Origin: Mesorhizobium denitrificans
GTDB lineage: Bacteria; Pseudomonadota; Alphaproteobacteria; Rhizobiales; Rhizobiaceae
Assembly (NCBI RefSeq): GCF_003403035.1
Contig: NZ_QURN01000007.1
Span: 62,001 to 126,000 of the forward strand
DNA: 64,000 bases
Direction of reading: 5' to 3'
Below, one piece after another: positions 44,945 through 53,803 of this stretch. The notes beneath the pieces were generated by a model, which saw only the letters and a program-made list of their open reading frames with translations, had not been told where the DNA came from and did not search any database. The position numbers and the translations under genes are program-made. Every line of letters begins with the position of its first letter. Positions within the stretch are counted from its first letter, which is position 1.

Positions 44945-45777
44945 GCCGGGGTTTGGCTGGCAACCGGACGAGCCGTCGCCATCATGGCAATGCCAGTCAG
45001 GACGAGCGGGATGGAGAGGACCATGCCCATTGTGAGCCAATCGCCTGCCAGATAGCCAAGCTGCACGTCAGGCTCGCGGAAAAACTCAACGAAAATACGC
45101 GCGCAGCCATAGCCGGTGACGAAGGCGCCCGCGACAAAACCCGGTGTTTTCAGCTTCAGGCGGCTGTGGGTGAGGAAGCGCAGGACGACGAACAGCAGGA
45201 AGCCTTCCAGCAGCGCTTCATAAAGCTGGCTGGGATGGCGCGCAAATGGCCCGCCATTGGGAAAGACGATTGCCCATGGCACATCGGTTGGCCGCCCCCA
45301 AAGCTCGGAGTTTATGAAGTTTGCACAGCGAACAACGCCGATGCCGACCGTGGCAGACGGCGCGATGACGTCAAACAGGCTGCGCATCGGCAGGCCGCGC
45401 TTGATGGAAAAGACGATTAGCGCCGTCAGGACACCGAGAAAACCACCGTGGAAGGACATGCCGCCTTGCCAAATGGCAAAAATATCCGTCGGATGCGCCA
45501 GATAGCGCGCGAGGTCGTAGAACAGGATGTATCCGATGCGGCCGCCAAGCACGATGCCAATCGCTGCCCAGACAAGCAGGTCGTCAATGTCGTTTGGCGT
45601 TATGGGCGCCTGTCCGTTCGGCCATAGTCTAGGCGTAGAAACGAGGCGCTTCGCATACCACCAGCCGAACAGAATGCCGACCACATAGCCCAGCCCGTAC
45701 CAGTGAACCGCCAGCGGACCAAGGTGGACAATCACCGGGTCAATGTTGGGGAAAGGAAGCTCGGCAATAAAAGGCAT
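44941..45777 (-). CDS. lgt: Prolipoprotein diacylglyceryl transferase
   Basis: A 278-aa inner-membrane enzyme that transfers a diacylglyceryl group to the lipobox cysteine of prolipoproteins. Seven hydrophobic segments are spaced along the chain. The Lgt signature lies around [12 protein letters not shown] and [32 protein letters not shown] is also conserved. Start ATG 45777. Its product would process the Kazal lipoprotein encoded at 52759. Confidence 0.96.
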   Translation of the reverse strand: MPFIAELPFPNIDPVIVHLGPLAVHWYGLGYVVGILFGWWYAKRLVSTPRLWPNGQAPITPNDIDDLLVWAAIGIVLGGRIGYILFYDLARYLAHPTDIFAIWQGGMSFHGGFLGVLTALIVFSIKRGLPMRSLFDVIAPSATVGIGVVRCANFINSELWGRPTDVPWAIVFPNGGPFARHPSQLYEALLEGFLLFVVLRFLTHSRLKLKTPGFVAGAFVTGYGCARIFVEFFREPDVQLGYLAGDWLTMGMVLSIPLVLTGIAMMATARPVASQTPA

Positions 45778-45904
45778 GTCAACTTTCTAGATGATTCCGC
45801 GCTTGTGGCTCAATAATTGGACAGTGATACGGCGGGGATATGTTTGGTTTCTAGATTTGCCTTTTCGGGCGACCCAATGGGGTGGGGCGAGGCAGCAAAT
45901 ACCC

Positions 45905-46549
45905 TTAAACCAGAAACGGATTGCCGCGGCGCTCGTCGCCAAAGCGGCTGCCGGGGCCGTGGCCGCAGATGAAGCCAACATCGTCGCCCAGAGGCAGGAG
46001 CTTTTCCTTGATCATGCGGATCAGAGTTTCATGGTCGCCACCGGGCAGGTCCGTGCGGCCAACGGAGCCGCGAAAGAGCACGTCGCCGACATGGGCGAAG
46101 CGCGCGGCGTCGTTGTAAAACACGACATGGCCGGGCGCGTGTCCGGGGCAGTGAAACACCTTGAAGCTGTGATTGCCGAACGACACTTTGTCGCCTTCCT
46201 CAAGGAACCGGTCAGGCGAGCAATTGTGCATGCCACTATTGATTCCATAACGAAGCGCCTGCTTTTCGATATTTTCCAGCAAAGGCTGGTCGTCCTTGTG
46301 GGGACCGATGATTTCGATGCCGCCGAGGCGCTCCTTGAGTTCATTCGCGCCGCCCGCATGATCCAGATGGCCGTGGGTTAGCCAGATTTGCTCAATTTTG
46401 AGACCGTTCTGCTCAATGGCATCGACGATGCGGTCAACATCGCCGCCGGGATCTACAACGACGCCGATCTTGGTCTCGTCGTCGAACAGAATGGTGCAAT
46501 TTTGCTCAAATAGCGTGACCGGCACTATGCCCGCGCTCAATCGACCCAT
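45905..46549 (-). CDS. MBL-fold metallo-hydrolase (glyoxalase II-like)
   Basis: A 214-aa single-domain metallo-beta-lactamase fold protein. The metal-binding motif THGHLDHAGG is followed by the later histidine in HCPGHAPGHVVFY and an aspartate in HVGDVLFRGSVGRTDLPGG. The short length without a C-terminal helical domain fits the YcbL/type II glyoxalase subgroup, acting on thioesters such as S-lactoylglutathione. Start ATG 46549. The direction is away from lgt, with a 127-bp spacer. Confidence 0.88.
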   Translation of the reverse strand: MGRLSAGIVPVTLFEQNCTILFDDETKIGVVVDPGGDVDRIVDAIEQNGLKIEQIWLTHGHLDHAGGANELKERLGGIEIIGPHKDDQPLLENIEKQALRYGINSGMHNCSPDRFLEEGDKVSFGNHSFKVFHCPGHAPGHVVFYNDAARFAHVGDVLFRGSVGRTDLPGGDHETLIRMIKEKLLPLGDDVGFICGHGPGSRFGDERRGNPFLV

Positions 46550-46573
46550 TATTCGTAGCCCTTCAAAAGGAAA

Positions 46574-46595
46574 CGGGCGGCCATTGAGCCGCCCG
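46574..46595 (-). terminator. Terminator after the 95-aa hypothetical gene
   Basis: CGGGCGGC and GCCGCCCG form a perfect 8-bp stem with a 6-nt loop; on the minus strand it is followed by TTTCCTTTT. It lies 23 bp past the stop at 46619. Confidence 0.8.
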
Positions 46596-46618
46596 CATTG
46601 GCTTTGCGCGAACGCGCG

Positions 46619-46906
46619 TTATTTGTTCATGGCTTTCATGATCTGGCCGACGATTGCGGTCAGGATCGCGCCGCCACCAGCGCCGCCGAGAATATTGTTC
46701 AAATTCAGCGCACCGTCAGAAACAGCAGCAGGATCCGCGCCGCCAAGAAGGCTGCCAAGAATCGTTGCGCCGCCGATGCCACCGATCGCGCCGCTGAGAA
46801 TTTTCGGCAATTGTCCCATTACCGCCGACGAGACTGCAGCACCCACAGCCTGTCCGCCGAGGATCCCCGTGATGACCTGTACGATGATCGGCATCAAAGC
46901 TTCCAT
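46619..46906 (-). CDS. Glycine-rich hydrophobic 95-aa protein
   Basis: I do not recognise a named family. The protein is almost entirely hydrophobic and small-residue rich, with glycine-alanine segments (VITGILGGQAVGAAVSSAVM, GGAGGGAILTAIVGQI) that could form two membrane helices or a fold akin to phage or colicin pore peptides. The start ATG 46906 has an ideal GGAGGGAATAA site, and a strong terminator follows, so it is a real monocistronic gene. Function unknown. Confidence 0.7.
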   Translation of the reverse strand: MEALMPIIVQVITGILGGQAVGAAVSSAVMGQLPKILSGAIGGIGGATILGSLLGGADPAAVSDGALNLNNILGGAGGGAILTAIVGQIMKAMNK

Positions 46907-47184
46907 CGTTTATTCCCTCCACTCAGAACCGGCCAGGCGCCGGCGTGGATATCAGACCCTGATTCTGATGATTGTCAAACGATCATGCGCCGCTGGACCG
47001 AAAGGATGCGTCCGACTTTCGTTAAAGTAGAAGAATATGGGGATGCGATTCCGTCATAATTTTGGGGGGAACGTAATAGGCAAAGCTGCTTTTCATTCGC
47101 ATTCGACGCAAAAGAATGGCAGAATCATTGGCATGCCCCATTTTTAGTAATAACGCTGACGTAAAACGTATCATGGGAGACGTA

Positions 47185-47718
47185 ATGTCAAAGCAGAATG
47201 GGGCGGCGGTGGTACCACTCAAGACGGCCATAACCGACGAAGACGGAATCGACTTTGCGCTGATTGAGCTGCTTTTCTTCGCCTACCGGGATTTTACTTC
47301 CGATCCGGACAAGATACTTTCAGAGTTTGGATATGGTCGCGCTCACCATCGAGTGCTGCACTTTGTGAACAGAATGCCAGGTTTGACAGTTGCCGAACTG
47401 CTCGACGTGCTCAAGATCACCAAGCAAAGCCTGGGACGCGTGCTGAAGCAGCTTATCGACGGTGGCCATATCGTGCAGGAACGAGGGCCCAAAGATGGGC
47501 GTCAACGGGAACTCTACCCTACAGCCAAGGGCCGCAAGCTGGCACTTGCGCTGGCAAATCCGCAATCGAGCCGTATCAAGTCTGCGCTGGAGATTTCGGG
47601 CTTGAGGCAGCGCGATGTAGTCGAGCGCTTCCTGAAGGCTATGATGAATCCTGAACTGCGCGGGCAGATCGACAAACTGCCCGGTAAAATGACCGGGAGG
47701 ACCGATGGAAACGATTGA
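47185..47718 (+). CDS. petP: MarR-family regulator PetP
   Basis: A 177-aa winged-helix regulator. The wing region reads FVNRMPGLTVAELLDVLKIT then KQSLGRVLKQLIDGGHIVQE and GPKDGRQRELYPTAKG, typical for MarR. In Rhodobacter the homologous PetP and PetR are encoded together near the cytochrome bc1 genes; here petABC is 18 kb away. The ATG at 47185 (GGGAGACGTA upstream) is preferred to 47116. It overlaps petR by 14 bp. Confidence 0.8.
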   Translation: MSKQNGAAVVPLKTAITDEDGIDFALIELLFFAYRDFTSDPDKILSEFGYGRAHHRVLHFVNRMPGLTVAELLDVLKITKQSLGRVLKQLIDGGHIVQERGPKDGRQRELYPTAKGRKLALALANPQSSRIKSALEISGLRQRDVVERFLKAMMNPELRGQIDKLPGKMTGRTDGND

Positions 47719-48427
47719 TCGCACGGGTCCGGGGGGCAACCCCCCGAGCGATGACGCTCCACACCTGCTCGTGATTGATGACGATACCCGCATCCGCAAC
47801 CTGCTGAAGCAATATCTTTCTGAAAACGGGTTCCGCGTGACCGTTTCGGGTAACGCCGCCGATGCGCGACGCAAGCTGGAAGGTTTGGATTTCGACCTGT
47901 TGATCGTGGACGTGATGATGCCGGGCGAATCCGGCGTGGAACTTACGGCTTCGCTACGGGAGCGCGGACCGGTTCCGATCCTGATGCTGACGGCGCTTTC
48001 CGAGACGGAGAGCCGGATCGCGGGGCTGGAAGCAGGGGCCGATGATTATTTGCCGAAGCCGTTCGATCCACGCGAATTGATTCTGCGGATCAACAATATT
48101 TTGCGCCGCGGGGGGCCACAACCGCAGCCAAAGGTCGAGCAGGTTGTGTTCGGGCCGTACACGTTCCAGATCGCGCGGCGGGAACTCAAGCGCGGCGGGG
48201 AGCCGCTCAAGCTGACCGATCGCGAGCAGGAAATCATGGCGATATTCGCCGAGCGCGCCGGAGAGACGATCCCGCGACACGAACTGGTTGCGAATGACTC
48301 CGAGGTGGGCGAGCGTACGATAGACGTGCAGATCAACCGGCTGAGGCGGAAAATCGAACGCGACCCGGCCAATCCGGTCTGGTTGCAAACCGTGCGCGGT
48401 ATCGGCTACCGGTTGAGCGTGGAGTAA
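47705..48427 (+). CDS. petR: OmpR-type response regulator PetR
   Basis: A 240-aa two-component regulator. The receiver domain has acidic D25-D26, phosphoacceptor D69 in LLIVDVMMPGESG, T96 and K118 (LPKPFDPREL). The C-terminal OmpR-type winged helix follows from about 140, with GERTIDVQINRLRRKIERDP and the final VRGIGYRLS. It overlaps the petP stop and is followed after 18 bp by a histidine kinase that would phosphorylate it. The first ~18 residues are a glycine/proline-rich extension. Confidence 0.9.
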   Translation: METIDRTGPGGNPPSDDAPHLLVIDDDTRIRNLLKQYLSENGFRVTVSGNAADARRKLEGLDFDLLIVDVMMPGESGVELTASLRERGPVPILMLTALSETESRIAGLEAGADDYLPKPFDPRELILRINNILRRGGPQPQPKVEQVVFGPYTFQIARRELKRGGEPLKLTDREQEIMAIFAERAGETIPRHELVANDSEVGERTIDVQINRLRRKIERDPANPVWLQTVRGIGYRLSVE

Positions 48428-48445
48428 GGCAATTGGACAGGCAAG

Positions 48446-49849
48446 ATGGCATCGTCGGATTTCGATAGCGCGCCATCTGGCGGCTTTCGAGTAGCGCTTG
48501 CAGGGCTCAACGAGTCGTGGACGCGGTTCTGGAGGCGCATGTCGTTTTATCTGCCGAAGCGTCTCTATGCGCGCTCGCTGCTCATCGTCGTCATGCCAAT
48601 GATCCTGCTGCAATCGGTGGTGGCCTATATTTATATGGACCGCTATTGGAGCGCCGTGACGCAACGGCTTTCAGCGGCAACCGCCAGAGAGCTGGCCGTG
48701 GTTGTGGATCTCGTGCAGAACGCGCCGCCCGGCAGCGACTATCGCGACATCATACAGATCGCCAACAGCCACCTTGAGTTCAATGTGTATGTGCTGCCGC
48801 CCGAACCGCTGCCTGCACCAGCTGGCGCGCCGTTCTTCGATGTGCTGAACGATGCGCTGAACGAGGAAATTGCGCAGCGCGTGAAATTGCCGTTCTGGAT
48901 CGATACGGTTGGCAATTCACGCACCGTCGAGATGCGCGTGGCTTTTCCCGATAAGGTGCTGCAGGTGTTTGCACCCCGAAAGCAGGCGGCGCCCTCCAAT
49001 ACACATATTTTCCTGGTGTGGATGGTGGGCACGTCGCTGGTGCTGCTGGTGATTGCGATTACGTTCCTGCGCAACCAGATCCGGCCTATCATTGCGCTCA
49101 CCGAAGCGGCGGAGAGCTTTGGTAAGGGCAGGCCAGCGCCGCGTGATTTTCGTCCGCGCGGCGCAGAAGAAGTGCGGCGCGCCGGCCTTGCGTTCATACA
49201 AATGCGCGAACGCATCGAACGTCAGCTCGAACAGCGAACGGCGATGTTGAGCGGCGTCAGCCACGATCTACGCACCATCCTGACGCGCTTCAGGCTGCAA
49301 CTTGCGCTGGTGGGCTCCAAGTCAGATCGCGAGGCGCTGAATCAGGACATCGACGCCATGCAGTCGATGCTTGAGGGCTATCTGCAATTCGCACGCGGCG
49401 AGGCCGAGGAAGAAGAAACCGGCGTTTTCGATCTGGAGGATTATCTTTCGAGGATCGATGAGGAAGCCGAACTCCTGGAGCGGTCGCTTGGTTTCAGTTT
49501 AAAGGGCGATCCGAAAGTATTCGTGCGCCCCCAGGCATTCAATCGGCTGCTGGACAATATTGTGGGCAATGCGTTCCGATACGCAAAGACTGTGCGTGTC
49601 GAAATGGAGCATCGCCCCGGTATGCTGGTGGTGGTGGTTGATGACAACGGCCCGGGCATTCCAGCAGATCAGCGTGAAGAAGTATTCAAGGCCTTCGTGC
49701 GGCTGGAAGGCGGGCGCAATCTCGATTCAAGCGGCACAGGGCTGGGGCTGGCGATTGCGCGCGACATCGCGCGCAGCCACGGAGGCGATATTATGCTTTC
49801 CGATAGCCCACTCGGCGGATTGCGGGCAATCATCCGCGTTCCCGCTTAG
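48446..49849 (+). CDS. Sensor histidine kinase partner of PetR (EnvZ-like)
   Basis: A 467-aa membrane sensor. Transmembrane helix 1 is at about 43-62 and helix 2 at about 188-208, with a ~125-residue periplasmic domain between; a HAMP segment follows. The H-box SGVSHDLRTILT holds H273; N-box NIVGNAFRYA and G-boxes DDNGPGIP and GTGLGLAIAR are intact. The gene follows petR directly. The signal is unknown. Downstream, a convergent csaA gene ends the unit. Confidence 0.92.
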   Translation: MASSDFDSAPSGGFRVALAGLNESWTRFWRRMSFYLPKRLYARSLLIVVMPMILLQSVVAYIYMDRYWSAVTQRLSAATARELAVVVDLVQNAPPGSDYRDIIQIANSHLEFNVYVLPPEPLPAPAGAPFFDVLNDALNEEIAQRVKLPFWIDTVGNSRTVEMRVAFPDKVLQVFAPRKQAAPSNTHIFLVWMVGTSLVLLVIAITFLRNQIRPIIALTEAAESFGKGRPAPRDFRPRGAEEVRRAGLAFIQMRERIERQLEQRTAMLSGVSHDLRTILTRFRLQLALVGSKSDREALNQDIDAMQSMLEGYLQFARGEAEEEETGVFDLEDYLSRIDEEAELLERSLGFSLKGDPKVFVRPQAFNRLLDNIVGNAFRYAKTVRVEMEHRPGMLVVVVDDNGPGIPADQREEVFKAFVRLEGGRNLDSSGTGLGLAIARDIARSHGGDIMLSDSPLGGLRAIIRVPA

Positions 49850-49933
49850 CATCTGCTTAGCCCTCATCGGCACGCGGATGAGCGGTAATTGCGCGACAAA
49901 CAGGAAGATGCTGGACGCCTTTGCAGGCGTTGC

Positions 49934-50293
49934 TTAAAACAGCCGTCCGCCGTCGGGGACTTTGTGCGAGATGGCGCCAAGAACGACTTCGCCGTCCTCA
50001 TCCGGGAAGCCAAGGGTGAGCACTTCCGACATGAATTTGCCGATCTGGCGCGGGGGGAAATTCACCACCGCAAACACCTGCCGACCGACAAGCGTTTCAG
50101 GCGTGTAGTGCTTGGTGATCTGCGCCGAAGAGCGCTTCACGCCGATGACGGGTCCGAAGTCGATTTTCAACTTGAACGCCGGCTTGCGCGCTTCCGGGTA
50201 GGGCTCGACCTCGACGATCGTGCCCGCGCGGATGTCGACCTTTTCAAAATCGTCAAAGACGATCTGCGGCTTCTGTTCGGATGATGACGCCAT
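49934..50293 (-). CDS. csaA: CsaA-like tRNA-binding domain protein
   Basis: A 119-aa OB-fold protein related to the tRNA-binding tail of methionyl-tRNA synthetase. Typical stretches are FEKVDIRAGTIVEVEPYPEA and VNFPPRQIGKFMSEVLTLGF. In Bacillus it acts as an export chaperone and binds tRNA; the role in alphaproteobacteria is unclear. Start ATG 50293. The next gene upstream on this strand (YbjN-domain) ends 8 bp away, so the two may be cotranscribed. Confidence 0.9.
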   Translation of the reverse strand: MASSSEQKPQIVFDDFEKVDIRAGTIVEVEPYPEARKPAFKLKIDFGPVIGVKRSSAQITKHYTPETLVGRQVFAVVNFPPRQIGKFMSEVLTLGFPDEDGEVVLGAISHKVPDGGRLF

Positions 50294-50301
50294 GATGCGG
50301 C

Positions 50302-50802
50302 TCAGGCCGTGCCGGCAGTCTCGAACAGCACATGCGAGAGCGCATCGCGCGCATTAGTGCCGGACCAGACGACAAACTGGAACGCCTGAAAATAGCATTC
50401 GCAGGCCTCCAGCGCACTGGACAGCAGCACCTCGACCTGGCGGCTGGTCGGTTCCGCGCCGCCGCACAGCAGCAGCGACTGGCGGAACATGATCGCGCCT
50501 TCCTGCTCCCACAGATCGAAATGGCCGAACAACAACTGCTCGTTGATGAGCGAAAGGAGCCGCATGATTTCTGTGACGCGGTTTTCCGGGACTTTCAGAT
50601 CGAACGCGCAGGCCAGATGCAGCGCCTCAAAATCTTCCATCCACGAAAAGGATGCATGGTAATCCGACCAGTTCCCGGCGACGGAGATCGAGATTTCATC
50701 ATCGCCAGCGCGCTCGAACGCCCAGTCGTTATTATGCGCGACCTGTTCGATCACATCGACCGGATGTGCGTCGCGTGCGATTTCAATTTCAATCAGTTCC
50801 AT
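50302..50802 (-). CDS. YbjN-domain protein
   Basis: A 166-aa soluble protein of the YbjN superfamily (the fold of type III secretion chaperones), with WSDYHASFSWMEDFEALHLA near residue 45. In Rhizobiales this gene often lies beside csaA. The ATG at 50802 is preferred; the in-frame extension to 50988 crosses non-coding sequence. Function unknown, possibly a sensory regulator partner. It ends 8 bp before csaA. Confidence 0.82.
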   Translation of the reverse strand: MELIEIEIARDAHPVDVIEQVAHNNDWAFERAGDDEISISVAGNWSDYHASFSWMEDFEALHLACAFDLKVPENRVTEIMRLLSLINEQLLFGHFDLWEQEGAIMFRQSLLLCGGAEPTSRQVEVLLSSALEACECYFQAFQFVVWSGTNARDALSHVLFETAGTA

Positions 50803-51096
50803 ATGCCCATTCCGCTGTCGAGAACGCGCGACGGCGTTCCGGCCAACCCCAGTACCTAACCTACAAGTGAAACCCCCAACCGGCCCCAACGCGATACACT
50901 GGGCCGTACTCCAACCCGCGACAATTGGCTGCCACGAATCATTGAATAAATTCAGTGTATTGATGCGCTGACTCAGCGCCAGCCCCAATTAGCTATCGGA
51001 TGTGGAAAGCCGCTGCGAAATTGATTCAGACTTAAGGGCTAAGCGATTCAGCCAATAGGCTTTTTTGCAGCCGGGCGCTGTGGACAAAATTTTAAA
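50803..51096. other. 294-bp non-coding gap with four GANTC sites
   Basis: No credible frame. It has an AT-rich core and GANTC sites at 50936 (GAATC), 50970 (GACTC), 51024 and 51045 (GATTC). It must contain the promoter of the YbjN/csaA pair and the end of ubiK transcription. The stretch 50920-51010 could encode a small RNA but shows no clear terminator. Confidence 0.35.
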
Positions 51097-51411
51097 TTAT
51101 TTTTTTGCAGTGCGGCCTGAAGCCGGCTTCGCGGGCTTGTCGGCGGCGGACGGCGCATCTGCGACACCCAATTTTGCCTCAAGTGCTTTGATACGGGCGG
51201 CGAGTTTGAGGTTTTCTTCGCGGGCTTTGCGAGCCATGTCGCTGACCGCATCGAACTCTTCGCGCTGCACGACATCCATATTGTTGAGCAGGCGCTCGGC
51301 CTGAGCTCGAAACGCAGTTTCAACCTCGCGGCGTACACCCTGCGCAGCGCCAGCGGCGTCTGTCATCAGCTTTGCGAGATCGTCGAGCAGTCGATTTGGG
51401 CCGGTTGACAT
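51097..51411 (-). CDS. ubiK: Ubiquinone biosynthesis accessory factor UbiK
   Basis: A 104-aa coiled-coil protein that helps the ubiquinone-synthesis complex. The N-terminus NRLLDDLAKLMTDAAGAAQG, then EVETAFRAQAERLL, and the coiled-coil heptads ENLKLAARIKALEAKLG are the family signs. The C-terminus is lysine/alanine-rich. The start ATG 51411 has GAGGATAAG upstream and is preferred to a start at 51516. A natural neighbour for respiratory genes, though petABC is 22 kb away. Confidence 0.9.
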   Translation of the reverse strand: MSTGPNRLLDDLAKLMTDAAGAAQGVRREVETAFRAQAERLLNNMDVVQREEFDAVSDMARKAREENLKLAARIKALEAKLGVADAPSAADKPAKPASGRTAKK

Positions 51412-51576
51412 AAACTTATCCTCACCACTTGTAAGGCAATTAGTGGCCGACGCTTCCGAATACAAGGCCCGTGTGCGGCGGTCTGATTGACGCAGCACAT
51501 TGTATGTATGAAGCAAACGCGTTCGTAGTGTCGGGCGGCGGATTACGTGTATCCGCCGCGCCTCGCAGCAAAAAAA

Positions 51577-51789
51577 TCAGCCGACGGTGAGGTTGACCGC
51601 TTTCGGTCCCTTACCGCGCTTGTCCGGCTCGGTTTCGAACGTCACTTTCTGCCCGTCTTCGAGCCCCGGCAAACCTGATGCCTGTACGGCAGAAATGTGG
51701 ACGAATACGTCCTTGCCGCCATCGTCAGGCGTAATAAAGCCAAAACCTTTGGCATGATTGAAAAATTTAACAGTGCCGGATTGCGGCAT
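51577..51789 (-). CDS. cspA: Cold-shock-domain protein, first copy
   Basis: A 70-aa RNA/DNA-binding cold-shock protein. The RNP motifs KGFGFI and VFVHI are present, with [14 protein letters not shown] between. The start ATG 51789 matches the other copy at 52146. The T-run TTTTTTT lies directly after the stop. A perfect hairpin at 51535-51559 (GCGGCGGAT/ATCCGCCGC) follows further on and may stabilise the 3' end. Confidence 0.94.
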   Translation of the reverse strand: MPQSGTVKFFNHAKGFGFITPDDGGKDVFVHISAVQASGLPGLEDGQKVTFETEPDKRGKGPKAVNLTVG

Positions 51790-52145
51790 CGTAGACTCCT
51801 CTAGTCCCAAGTCTGAATGTCGCGCGGCCCATTCTCCGCACGATCAGGCAGTATACTGGAGGAGAAGCAATAGCACTGCATCGCATTGGGCCCTTTGCCT
51901 TGGACCTCTTTTTGCGACCGTCTCCCTGTGCCTAAAAGCGGCAAGAGGGACGCACCAATCCCATCTCCGGGCCCGCAACTTCCCGAAGAGCAAATTTGTC
52001 CAATATTTTGAGGAGTTCGGCAAGCGAATCTTTTGCTTGCCTATCACGTGCGCGAAGAAAGAAAATGCGTGAATAAAGAAAGCGCGACCGCTTTGTGCCG
52101 CGCCTTCCGAAACGAGTGAAGCCGGGCGAATTACCCGGAAGGGGC
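51790..52145. other. Gap between the two cold-shock genes
   Basis: A 356-bp stretch with no supported gene. It holds the 5' leader of the 51577 cold-shock gene, long as usual for csp mRNAs, and the downstream end of the second copy, including a small CCGGG/CCCGG hairpin at 52122-52138. No inverted repeat of note otherwise. Confidence 0.5.
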
Positions 52146-52358
52146 CTATTCAGCGCGCAGGTTGACCGCCTTCGGGCCTTTGCCCATACGGTCCGGCTCT
52201 ACGTCGAACGAGACCTTCTGGCCGTCAACCAGCGTGCGAAGGCCCGACTTCTCGATTGCAGAGATGTGGACGAATACGTCCTTTGCGCCGCCATCTGGCG
52301 TGATGAAGCCGAAGCCTTTGGTGGCGTTGAAGAATTTTACGGTTCCGGTCTGGGACAT
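52146..52358 (-). CDS. cspA: Cold-shock-domain protein, second copy
   Basis: A 70-aa paralogue of the 51577 protein with the same RNP motifs (KGFGFI, VFVHI) and the same tail (GKGPKAVNL). The start ATG 52358 is preceded by GAAAACTCC-like leader sequence. A long 5' region up to 52640 contains a very AT-rich block. The two tandem copies suggest a local duplication with diverged regulation. Confidence 0.94.
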   Translation of the reverse strand: MSQTGTVKFFNATKGFGFITPDGGAKDVFVHISAIEKSGLRTLVDGQKVSFDVEPDRMGKGPKAVNLRAE

Positions 52359-52758
52359 TGGGGGAAAACTCCTTCACCCGTTTCAATCATGGATCTCGCG
52401 ATCCGTTTATTCCTGGCGGTCATGCATCGCGCACGATCGGACCCCCACCAGCAGGGTCTGTCAGATATCTACGATGTCGGGGAAAGGGTCGTCCAAAACG
52501 TTCCAGTCTCCGGGTTGCAAATGCCCGAACACAAAATCTATCGCATGGAAATATTATCGTTGCAAGCCAAAGAGATGAAGGTTTTTTACGAGGCAAATAA
52601 CGCAAAGTATTAATTTAGAATACTATAATATATGATACTTTCAATACTTCACGCCTGATGGGGTTGCAGGAAGGCGGATTTCGACGTTGCAATGACGCTC
52701 AAATCGCGCTCCCATGCATGTGTGCGCAGTCAGGCTCTGAGCCTTTTGGGAGGAGACG
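52359..52758. other. Leader of cspA and promoter region of the Kazal gene
   Basis: No supported gene. The part near 52614-52650 is an AT-rich block (TACTATAATATATGATAC) that looks like a promoter and could serve either direction. A strong GGGAGGAGACG ribosome site ends the gap before the gene at 52759. Confidence 0.5.
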
Positions 52759-53187
52759 ATGACCAATCCATTCAAGACGAATGTGGGGCGCTGGGCTGTG
52801 CTGATTTTGAGCGGCCTGATGCTGGCATCATGCGTGGTTGAGACAGTGCCGCGGCCGGGGCCGCCACGACCTATGCCGCCTGCCGGGCCTGTGATGTGCA
52901 CGAGGGAATATGCGCCGGTTTGCGGTCGCCGTGGCGGCGATTTCCGCACGTTTGGCAATAGCTGCATGGCGCGCGCCGATGGCTATCGCGTTGTGGATCG
53001 CGGCCCTTGCCGCACCGCCCCGCCGCCGATGAGGCCGCCGCGCCCACGCCCAGAACCCGCGCCGGCAATGTGCCCCATGATCTATGCGCCGGTCTGCGCC
53101 GGTCGTGGCGGAATGGCCCGGACGTTCGGCAATGAATGCCAGGCGCGGGCGCAAGGATTCCGGGTGCTGCAAGCCGGACCGTGCTGA
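52759..53187 (+). CDS. Lipoprotein with two Kazal-type inhibitor-like domains
   Basis: A 142-aa protein. A signal peptide with a lipobox LASC at residues 22-25 (lipidated Cys25) makes it a lipoprotein. After a proline-rich linker come two Kazal-like units, CTREYAPVCG...TFGNSCMAR ending GPC, and CPMIYAPVCAG...TFGNECQAR ending GPC, each with the Cys spacing of the fold. Such domains inhibit serine proteases in eukaryotes and occur sparsely in bacteria; here inhibition is inferred, not shown. Strong ribosome site. Followed by the tandem duplication at 53204. Confidence 0.82.
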   Translation: MTNPFKTNVGRWAVLILSGLMLASCVVETVPRPGPPRPMPPAGPVMCTREYAPVCGRRGGDFRTFGNSCMARADGYRVVDRGPCRTAPPPMRPPRPRPEPAPAMCPMIYAPVCAGRGGMARTFGNECQARAQGFRVLQAGPC

Positions 53188-53259
53188 GGAGGCAGCGGGG
53201 CGAGCGCTCGGCGTTGGCGTCGTTGAGCAGTTAAATTCGCTCGTAACGTCTTTCATTTT

Positions 53260-53277
53260 AGTATTTCATGAAATACT
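53260..53277. promoter_or_regulatory. 18-bp palindrome (copy 1), operator-like
   Basis: AGTATTTCATGAAATACT is a perfect palindrome. Copy 2 at 53868-53885 has the same arms around a GT centre. It lies about 250 bp upstream of the small gene in each copy; a repressor site is plausible but unproven. Confidence 0.4.
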
Positions 53278-53456
53278 GATCATGAAGGGAATTGGCGATT
53301 TGGCTGATTCCCGGGGTGTACAAACCCCTTGCAAAGCGGTCGGCGCCGACCGAAAACGGCAATCCACGCGCCTTATGGCCGGGGAGGCTGAGGCCATGTC
53401 CAGAGCTTCGGCTTAAAAGCCGCAGCAGCCGTCTTTGCGCGGTTTTGTACCTCCCC

Positions 53457-53502
53457 GGTCACCAGAGGGGCGCTTGGGGCAAATATAGCCCCCTCGGTGA
53501 CC
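53457..53502 (+). other. Structured leader hairpin (copy 1)
   Basis: GGTCACC at 53457-53463 pairs with GGTGACC at 53496-53502, and GAGGGG pairs with CCCCTC inside. Copy 2 has the same hairpin at 54065-54110. It ends about 25 bp before the small gene's start, so it may be a leader or terminator in front of the gene. Confidence 0.5.
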
Positions 53503-53526
53503 ATCGTTTTTCAATGGGGAGACGTG

Positions 53527-53803
53527 ATGGAGCCGTATAATTTCTGGCAGGATTTCTTCGCGACGTTTCGTTCGTCGCCTGACGTAATCAAAGCTTTGTG
53601 GTTCATCGCTCCAACCATATTTGCCGCAGTCATCGCGCGTATCGTATCGAAATCGCCGAGTTGGACGGCAGGAGGTGCTGGTTTTTGTGGATGGTCGTTT
53701 GCTCGACAGGTTCGATATTCCGGAAAAATCCCATAACGACGCAAAGCGTTTGGCAAGAAACGCAAATCAGGCGGCGACAGCAGACTATGGGCGGCACCTT
53801 TAA
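53527..53803 (+). pseudogene. Frameshifted copy of the small membrane-protein gene
   Basis: The same start and first 50 residues as the copy-2 gene (MEPYNFWQDFFATFRSSPD), but a 74-bp deletion between AGGAGG motifs shifts the frame. The frame now ends at 53736 after a different tail, while the old 3' half survives as DNA up to 53803. The deletion length is not a multiple of three. It could still yield a short membrane peptide of 69 aa. Confidence 0.7.
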
